Positions 58,249-64,000 of a DNA stretch of 64,000 nt are shown here, piece by piece. Each line of letters starts with the position of its first letter. Positions within the stretch are counted from its first letter, which is position 1. Source of the DNA: [Clostridium] asparagiforme DSM 15981. Lineage in GTDB: Bacteria; Bacillota; Clostridia; Lachnospirales; Lachnospiraceae. The stretch is from contig CP102272.1 of NCBI GenBank assembly GCA_025149125.1, positions 4,836,001 through 4,900,000 of the forward strand. The letters run 5' to 3'. The position numbers and the translations under genes are program-made. The notes under the pieces were generated by a model. The model was not told the origin of the DNA and did no database searches. It was given only the letters and a program-made list of their open reading frames with translations.

Positions 58249-59169
58249 TCAGGCCCTGGCCGCCTCTTTCCCCGCGGCCCGGCGGCCCGCCTCCCCGGAC
58301 TCCACCCGGGAGTACAGGAGCACGCCGCCCACTGTCACCAGACCGCCCGCCACCTGAAGCCCGGCCGGGATTTCCCCAAACAGCAGCACGGCGAACAGGG
58401 AGGCCGCCACCGGCTCGCACAGCTTGGAGGCCGAGACAAAAGAGGGCGAAAAATATTTCAGGCACCAGCTGAAAATACTGTGCCCCAGTAAGGTGGAAAA
58501 CACCGCCAACAGCAGTCCCACCATCACGGAGCTCATCCCGTGCCCGGTCAGGCTCTGTCCGGAAAAAAACGTCGCCCCGCACAGGGAAAGCGCGCAAAAT
58601 ACATAGACGATAAAGGTGTAAACCGTGGTGCTCATCCCCCGCCGGACCTGCCGCCCGATCAGGGTGTACACCGCGGAGAACATGGCAGCCGCCAGGGCCA
58701 GGGCGTCGCCCCACAGGTGGTTCCCCCCGGCGGAGTAATCCGACAGAGCGATCATCAGGCTGCCCGCCACAGTGACCGCGATGCTGGCAGCCGCCATTTT
58801 CGGAATCCGGCCTCCCAGCACCGCCAGAAATCCCACGGCCACCCAGATCACCTCCGTGCACACAATCGCCGTGGAGCTGGCCACCGACGTCTGGTTCAGG
58901 GACTCAAACCACGCCGTGAAATGCAGGGCCAGGAAAATCCCGCTGACCGCGCACAGAACCACGGTCCGCCGGTCCGCCGCCGCCAGTTCCCTGCGGAAGT
59001 TCCGGCTTCCAAACACCATGGGCAGCATCAGCGCCACGGTCCACAACAGCCGGTAGGCGGCCGTCACCACCGAAGGGGCCTGGGAATATTTTACAAATAT
59101 TGCCGAGAGGGAGACTCCCAGAATCCCCACCACAATCATACTCATCGGATGCTTCTCAAACCATTTCAT
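58249..59169 (-). CDS. EamA/DMT superfamily transporter
   Basis: A 306-residue protein of ten predicted membrane helices in two EamA repeats (about 5-140 and 150-290). The second repeat holds LCEPVAASLFAVLLFGEIPAGLQVAGGLV, seen at about 255-283. The start ATG 59169 follows AGAGGCAATGAG. It lies between the response regulator (10 bp) and the sugar kinase (40 bp), so it is part of the operon. It may take up galactonate or export a by-product; members of the family vary widely. Confidence 0.88.
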   Translation of the reverse strand: MKWFEKHPMSMIVVGILGVSLSAIFVKYSQAPSVVTAAYRLLWTVALMLPMVFGSRNFRRELAAADRRTVVLCAVSGIFLALHFTAWFESLNQTSVASSTAIVCTEVIWVAVGFLAVLGGRIPKMAAASIAVTVAGSLMIALSDYSAGGNHLWGDALALAAAMFSAVYTLIGRQVRRGMSTTVYTFIVYVFCALSLCGATFFSGQSLTGHGMSSVMVGLLLAVFSTLLGHSIFSWCLKYFSPSFVSASKLCEPVAASLFAVLLFGEIPAGLQVAGGLVTVGGVLLYSRVESGEAGRRAAGKEAARA

Positions 59170-59179
59170 CTCATTGCCT

Positions 59180-59812
59180 CTAATCCAAATTATTTTTAAC
59201 CGCAAACACAGCCAGCTGGGTCCGGTCCTTAAGCTCCAGCTTTTCCAGAACCCGCGACAGGTTGTTGCGCACCGTGCCCTCCGCCAGGTACAGAGTCCGG
59301 GCGATCTCCCGGTTGTCCATTCCCTGGGCCACCAGGCGCACGATATCCCGCTCCCGGTCCGTCAGGTTGAACGCCCCCGGACCCGGTTCCGGCTTAGCCG
59401 ATGCGGTTTCCCGCAGGGAACGGAACACGCTGTCCCCGAACACCCGCACGCCGGTGCACACGGCTTTCACCGACCGGATCACCGCGTCGTCCCCCATTTC
59501 CTTTAAAATGTACCCGTCCGCGCCGTTTTCCAGGGCCGCGTCCACGGTCTCCCGGTCGTCAAAGGTGGTCAGCACCAGGATCTTCACCCCGGGCAACTCC
59601 TCCTTGATCCGCCGGATTGCGTAAGCCCCGTCGTACTCCGGCATGCGCATGTCCATGAGCGCCACGTCCGGTTTTTTCTCCTTACACAGCAAAAAGGCCT
59701 GAAGGCCGTCTCCGGCCAGGCCCGTAACCTCTATATCCCCATCCTGCTCCAGAATGGCTTTTAACCCCTGGCGCAGGATCTGTATATCGTCCGCAATTAC
59801 CACCTTTATCAT
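59180..59812 (-). CDS. LuxR/NarL-type response regulator
   Basis: A 210-residue regulator: a receiver domain (about 1-120, acidic ADD at 7-9, phosphate-accepting Asp in VALMDMRMP) and a C-terminal LuxR HTH (about 142-205, TDRERDIVRLVAQGMDNREI). The start ATG 59812 overlaps the histidine kinase stop by four bases; a longer upstream frame is rejected. Its partner kinase is upstream, and 10 bp later the EamA gene begins, so it probably controls the galactonate genes. Confidence 0.95.
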   Translation of the reverse strand: MIKVVIADDIQILRQGLKAILEQDGDIEVTGLAGDGLQAFLLCKEKKPDVALMDMRMPEYDGAYAIRRIKEELPGVKILVLTTFDDRETVDAALENGADGYILKEMGDDAVIRSVKAVCTGVRVFGDSVFRSLRETASAKPEPGPGAFNLTDRERDIVRLVAQGMDNREIARTLYLAEGTVRNNLSRVLEKLELKDRTQLAVFAVKNNLD

Positions 59813-61464
59813 AGCGTTTTCCCCTCCGGTTCCACAGGCAGCCGGATCGTGATTCCAAATCCCGCTCCCTCCTCCGACGCCACCCTCACCTGTCCGCCCG
59901 CAGCCTCCACCCGGCGGTAAATCCCCGCCAGGCCGTTGCCCCGGTGAATCTGCCCGCAACCCCGGCCGTTGTCAAAAATATAAAATGCCAGGCCGTCGCC
60001 GGAAAATTTCAGGATCGCGTCCACGTGGGTCGCGGCCGCGTATTTCATGCAGTTGGTCAGCGCTTCCTTAAAGCTTGGGAGAATGACCGGGCACAGATGG
60101 CTGTAGCGGGGGCTGTCCGTCCCCTGAACCGTCACCTCCACCTCGAACTCCCGGATGCTCTCCGCCAGGCGGCGCACCCCCTGGGACACCAGGCCGTCGG
60201 CGCCCATTGCCCGCAGATTGTTGATGGAACAGCGCAGCTCCCGGATTCCTCCGGCCGCCAGTTCTTCTGCCTGGATCAAGTAAGCCTCCGACTCCGCCTG
60301 CTCCCCGGCCCCGTCCTTCCGGCCGATGCGGACCAGCTTGAGCAGGGAATTGATCATGGTCAGGGTGTGGCCCGTGGTGTCGTGGACCTCCTGGGCGATC
60401 CGGTTGCGCTCCTGCTCCACAGCCAGGCGCTCCCCCTGGACCGCCAGCTCCCGCTCCCGCTCCAACAGCTCATAGTACCGGCTCACATCCATGGCCAGCA
60501 CCGTCCCCGCCTGAAAACGCCCGCTCCGGTCCCGCCTGCTCCTGCGGCGGATCTCCAGCCTGCGCTCCCCGGACCGGACCAGAAAACGCTGCTCCTGCTC
60601 CATGGATGCGGCAGCGGCGTCCGGCGACTCCTCCAGCCGCTCCATCCCGCGCACCGCCTCCTCGAACGCGGCCATCTCATCTCCGTTTTCCACCCCGAAC
60701 CAGGCCTTCGCCACCGCGTTGGCGCAGGTGATGCGGCCGCGCTCATTGTAAACCAGCACCGCCTCTGGCAGCTCCGCCAGAATCTGCCCGAAAGCCAGGG
60801 AGTTCACGTCCAGGAAATCGTACCGGTACACCGCCAGAAGCATAATCAGGCTGGACACGGAAAAGGCAGGAGGCGTCAGGTCAAAGCCGGTCTGAACTGC
60901 CCCGGAAATGTGCAGCAGGTTAAACAACAGCGGCACGGCCGCGGAGACCAGAATCATGGCGATGTGCAGGGCGCGCACCCGGTATCTGCGGAAATTTCCG
61001 GCCACCGCGGCCATTCCCGCCACCACGCAGGCGTAGGTAAATAGCACGTGCAGCATAAACGCCGGGCCGTAGACCACATTTCCCACCTCGAACTCAGCGT
61101 AGAACAGGTGGTGGATCTCATTGGTCAGCAACACGGCGTAATTGACCGCGGGCAAGGCCCAGATCAGCGCCATCCCCCAGAGGGGCATGGGTTTTCCCCC
61201 GTACCAAAGAGCGAACACCAGCCACGCCGGACCGATAAAACAGATGCCCACGTAGGAAACCGCGTAGGCCGTGTAAAGCCCCTCCCGGGACTGTACAAAC
61301 CCCAGAAACAGCTGGGGCACGCACCAGACCACGATGAGCAGCTGGCAGGCGATGAACGCGCAGACCGTCCGGTTCCGGTCCGCTTTCAACAGCAGCCAGA
61401 CCGCCGAGTAAAGGGACATGGCGATGGCCGCCAGATATGTAACATTGAGCAGGATATCAAACAT
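59809..61464 (-). CDS. Sensor histidine kinase with 7TM N-terminus, NarL-type partner
   Basis: A 551-residue kinase. Seven membrane helices (about 1-215) form a 7TM sensor, followed by a PAS-like segment (about 225-345, LPEAVLVYNERGRITCANAVA), a HisKA_3 dimerisation helix with the phospho-His in RIAQEVHDTTGHTLT, and an ATPase domain (about 445-545, EALTNCMKYAAATH and NGRGCGQ). The start ATG 61464 follows GAGGGAG. It leads the operon from a promoter at 61597-61626. Ligand unknown; a sugar acid would fit the downstream genes. Confidence 0.93.
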   Translation of the reverse strand: MFDILLNVTYLAAIAMSLYSAVWLLLKADRNRTVCAFIACQLLIVVWCVPQLFLGFVQSREGLYTAYAVSYVGICFIGPAWLVFALWYGGKPMPLWGMALIWALPAVNYAVLLTNEIHHLFYAEFEVGNVVYGPAFMLHVLFTYACVVAGMAAVAGNFRRYRVRALHIAMILVSAAVPLLFNLLHISGAVQTGFDLTPPAFSVSSLIMLLAVYRYDFLDVNSLAFGQILAELPEAVLVYNERGRITCANAVAKAWFGVENGDEMAAFEEAVRGMERLEESPDAAAASMEQEQRFLVRSGERRLEIRRRSRRDRSGRFQAGTVLAMDVSRYYELLERERELAVQGERLAVEQERNRIAQEVHDTTGHTLTMINSLLKLVRIGRKDGAGEQAESEAYLIQAEELAAGGIRELRCSINNLRAMGADGLVSQGVRRLAESIREFEVEVTVQGTDSPRYSHLCPVILPSFKEALTNCMKYAAATHVDAILKFSGDGLAFYIFDNGRGCGQIHRGNGLAGIYRRVEAAGGQVRVASEEGAGFGITIRLPVEPEGKTL

Positions 61465-61596
61465 ATTGGTTCTCCCTCGGCGGCATGGACGAAGCAGCGC
61501 CCGCGTCCCGCCGGATTCCGGCAATGGCGCAGTCCTCTCCGCGGTTTACCGCCTTCAAAGAGTCGGACAGAGCGCAGCCGCCCTGCCCGTACCCTG

Positions 61597-61626
61597 ATTA
61601 TACGATATGTCTACAGTTTCTGTCAA
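61597..61626 (-). promoter_or_regulatory. Promoter of the two-component/galactonate operon
   Basis: TTGACA (61626-61621), an 18-bp spacer and TATAAT (61602-61597). It lies nine bases beyond the stop of the large membrane protein gene. Confidence 0.8.
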
Positions 61627-61634
61627 AGCAAATG

Positions 61635-64000
61635 CTATCGCTTTTTCATTTCATTTCGGGCTGCAAACAGGATCAGACCTATGCCTGCGGCCAGCAGGTA
61701 AACCCACCATGATATACTGAGCCAGAAGCTTCTCGTCACATACAGCGCCACGCCCAGGGCCGTTCCCCCGGAAATGAACGCCCACCGGCGGCATTTCCCC
61801 GCGCAGGACGGCACCAGCACCGCCAGGCAGACCCCTTCCAGGATCAGCGCGTCCGCCAGCCGGTTGGTGGCAAAGGCGTCAAGGGTCAGTGCCAGCAGAC
61901 AGAGGCCGTACAGGGCCGTCTGCAGATTGTACATCCACCGGCTCTTTCCCCAGACGGCCTCCAGACTCCGGATATAGACCGCGGCGGGGATCAGGGAAAT
62001 TTCCAGGCGGATCAGCTCCGGCCATGTGATAAAGGGCTGCGCCCAAAAGGCCAGCACCGCCAGCGTTCCGGCGGCGGTAAACGCGGCCCGGCGCAGGGGT
62101 TTTAGCGCCGCGTACTGCAAGGCGCAGGCGATGCCCGCCAGAATACAGGCAAAACGCCATTCCCGTCCGGGAGCCGCGATTGCCATCACCAGCAGGGCAG
62201 GGGTGGCCAGTACGCAGAACCAATCCGCTCGCACGCCCGGCTTTTGCCTCTCATCCGGCTCCAGTATCCGCCACTTTGCCCGCAGCAGCCCGCCGAAAAC
62301 CAGCAGAAAGGCCAGTGTCGCCCCATACACGCGTTCTTCCCCGATCTGATAGCGGCCAATCAGCGCCGCCGGCAGCCAGAGCGTCACGGCTGCGGTCAGA
62401 AGATGCAGATTCAGACCGCCCGTACGGTAGGTCAGGACATACACCGCCGCGAAGGCTGCCAGGCAGACGGGCAGACAGGCCAGCTCCGGCCCCGTGCCCC
62501 GGTAGAATCCCAGCATCACCGCGATATAAATCACAGCAAACCCGATTTGGAAAAAGCCTTCCATTTCCTGCGCCGGTTTTCTCATGCGCAGCAGCAGATA
62601 TTCTGCGGCCAACACCGCCAGAACCACAAGCCGCCTCTGCACGGAAAGCGCCAGATACGGATAACAGGCCGTATGAACCCCGGCAAGCGCCAGAACCCAT
62701 GCTCCGTAAACGGATATGGCGCGCGCCCTCTGCTCCTGTCCCCGGCTGCGGACAACCAGGTAAGCGGCCGATACCAGGTAGAACGGCTGCGCAACCGCCT
62801 GCCCCCGGAAATAATGGATCAAAAAATACGCCGCTCCCAGACACGCTCCCAGAACCCCAAGTCCGATCTGCATGCGGTCGCGCTTCAGGATATCCCAGAC
62901 CATAAAAATCATAAGATAAGCCAGAAACAGTTCCTCGCAGCCGATTCCAAATATTCCCAGATTAACTTCCAATATGGAGACCGCCAGGACCGGAAGCCCC
63001 AGCGCCGCCAGCGGAAGCGCCTGGCGCAGCGGCTCTACCCGCCGGGTCCAGGATTCCACTGTGGCCGAGAAAGCCAGAACGGCCGCCGCCGCCATGAGAT
63101 AACGGCTGCCGCTGCCGGCCCCCATCACAGCCCGGGTAAAGAGCAGCGCGGCGTCCCCAAAGGCCAGAACGGTAAACAAAAGCTCCCCGGCCGGGCTTGC
63201 CAGCGGATATTTGATCCGCCGCCCGAGCAGATACAGCCCGGAGAATACCAGGGCCGCGATGAGCAGATGCCGGTTTAAACTCAGCGGCAGGTAAAAGATA
63301 CCGTAGTTCAGAAACGCAGCCGTCATCAGGCTGTGCAGGCCGTTCAATGCCTCATTGCGGAACTTCAGGGCTTCCAGCGTGATGTCCAGGGTCAGCAGGC
63401 CCATACAGATGAAGCCGTGGGCCGTCAGACCGCCGTCCGCGATTCCGGCCAGCAGTATCCCGCAAAACAGCAGCAGACCCGCCACTCCGCCCATAAGCCG
63501 CAGCGCTTCCCGGGCGGCGCTGTTCACCGGTCCGCGCTCCAGCAGGGCCAGGATCACCAAACCGGCCGCCACGGTGTAAAGCCCAGCCGCCGCAGTCTCC
63601 GGCGCAACAAGCCGCCACAGGCCCGCCAGAAGCTGTACGGAAAACATTGCAAGATATGCCTGACACATTTCCCCGGAGTCCCCGCCGTTTCGGCCGAGGC
63701 CCAGACCCAGGAAGAGGTGAACGCCTGCCATCAGGAAGGCCGCCGCCGCGGTGGTAACCCCCGTGCCCAACACGATCAGCACCAGGGCGCTGATTCCCCA
63801 CAGATTGATGGTTGCAAACATGGGGAATATGCGCAGGATGCCGGGCAATGCCGATTCTGTTTTCCTGCGCATGAGGAATTGCGCGGCCCCCGTCACAAGC
63901 AGGCCGTAGCAGGCCAAACCCAGGGCGAACCCCAGACGGCCGGGGTGGAAGGAGGCGGTCAAAAGCGCGGCCGCCACGGTGAGACCGGACAAACAGCAGC
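61635..64000 (-). CDS. Very large polytopic membrane protein, 5' end outside the window
   Basis: At least 788 residues, almost entirely hydrophobic helices separated by short Arg-rich loops; I count more than 20 possible membrane spans. An in-frame TTG at 63992 is not a convincing start, so the gene is treated as cut by the window edge. The repeated pattern of short helices resembles the DUF2339-type giant membrane proteins, but no signature is clear. It ends nine bases before the promoter of the kinase gene on the same strand. Confidence 0.7.
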   Translation of the reverse strand, partial: CCLSGLTVAAALLTASFHPGRLGFALGLACYGLLVTGAAQFLMRRKTESALPGILRIFPMFATINLWGISALVLIVLGTGVTTAAAAFLMAGVHLFLGLGLGRNGGDSGEMCQAYLAMFSVQLLAGLWRLVAPETAAAGLYTVAAGLVILALLERGPVNSAAREALRLMGGVAGLLLFCGILLAGIADGGLTAHGFICMGLLTLDITLEALKFRNEALNGLHSLMTAAFLNYGIFYLPLSLNRHLLIAALVFSGLYLLGRRIKYPLASPAGELLFTVLAFGDAALLFTRAVMGAGSGSRYLMAAAAVLAFSATVESWTRRVEPLRQALPLAALGLPVLAVSILEVNLGIFGIGCEELFLAYLMIFMVWDILKRDRMQIGLGVLGACLGAAYFLIHYFRGQAVAQPFYLVSAAYLVVRSRGQEQRARAISVYGAWVLALAGVHTACYPYLALSVQRRLVVLAVLAAEYLLLRMRKPAQEMEGFFQIGFAVIYIAVMLGFYRGTGPELACLPVCLAAFAAVYVLTYRTGGLNLHLLTAAVTLWLPAALIGRYQIGEERVYGATLAFLLVFGGLLRAKWRILEPDERQKPGVRADWFCVLATPALLVMAIAAPGREWRFACILAGIACALQYAALKPLRRAAFTAAGTLAVLAFWAQPFITWPELIRLEISLIPAAVYIRSLEAVWGKSRWMYNLQTALYGLCLLALTLDAFATNRLADALILEGVCLAVLVPSCAGKCRRWAFISGGTALGVALYVTRSFWLSISWWVYLLAAGIGLILFAARNEMKKR

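Noticed and set aside
1..64000. CRISPR array, rRNA operon or prophage
   Set aside because: No regularly spaced repeats with variable spacers, no rRNA-like sequence and no phage structural genes were seen; the only mobile element is the group II intron.

Overview
The window looks like a chromosomal stretch of a Gram-positive anaerobe of the class Clostridia, most likely a Lachnospiraceae-type gut bacterium. This is inferred from gene content and style, not from a marker gene: no rRNA or tRNA was seen. The supporting signs are strong GGAGG ribosome-binding sites, sigma-A-type promoters with 16-18 bp spacers, DapL-type lysine synthesis, a type I glutamine synthetase next to an ANTAR regulator, a TPP riboswitch operon, class B sortase, and moderately GC-rich coding DNA with AT-rich gaps. 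Most genes run on the minus strand.

Layout. 1-4.7 kb: a truncated PatB/MalY-type C-S lyase divergent from a MarR regulator with two matching palindromes; a cold-shock gene whose terminator has been separated from it by an apparent class C group II intron; a deaminase and a small XRE regulator. 4.8-8.9 kb: fructose operon (rpiR, fruK, fruA). 9-15 kb: a PAP2 membrane protein, a deletion-broken Rpn-type nuclease gene, a glycosyltransferase, an atypical carbamate kinase homologue, an unknown protein and a GntR regulator. 15.4-19.8 kb: carAB. 19.9-20.15 kb: a candidate type I toxin-antitoxin locus whose toxin frame has no normal start. 20.2-26.3 kb: a PG-binding protein, a FAD enzyme with a Cys-rich loop, a cytidylate-kinase-like protein, NUDIX, DUF1622, a CwlC-like amidase and an Lrp regulator. 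26.5-31.8 kb: dapL, dapF, an ANTAR regulator, glnA and a second DapF-like protein with both catalytic cysteines replaced by serine. 32-39.8 kb: an AraC regulator, a branched-chain-type binding protein behind a tandem hairpin repeat, an amidohydrolase, FtsH with a 182-residue Q/G/P-rich tail, and pyrG. 40-42.8 kb: a polar amino acid ABC transporter behind a structured leader with a terminator. 43.1-46.4 kb: class B sortase plus an ABAB-repeat protein, divergent from a SARP-like regulator. 46.4-50.7 kb: MATE exporter, cyclophilin lipoprotein and a DUF2079 membrane protein. 50.7-55.1 kb: TPP-riboswitch operon thiM-thiE-HAD-thiD-cytX. 55.3-61.6 kb: a D-galactonate catabolic operon led by a two-component system. 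61.6-64 kb: a very large membrane protein cut by the window edge.

The best candidate for an undescribed system is 43.1-46.4 kb. A SARP/BTAD activator with a degenerate GGDEF-like C-terminus is divergent from a two-gene unit encoding a four-repeat (ABAB) protein and sortase B. The shared intergenic region carries two consecutive 11-bp direct repeats ending 6 bp from a -10 box, the arrangement expected for SARP binding. The other strong leads are the Ser/Ser DapF paralogue, the glnA leader with mutually exclusive helices, the holin-like toxin locus, and the galactonate operon run by a two-component system.

All calls come from reading the sequence and from recalled family features. No database search or folding calculation was run.
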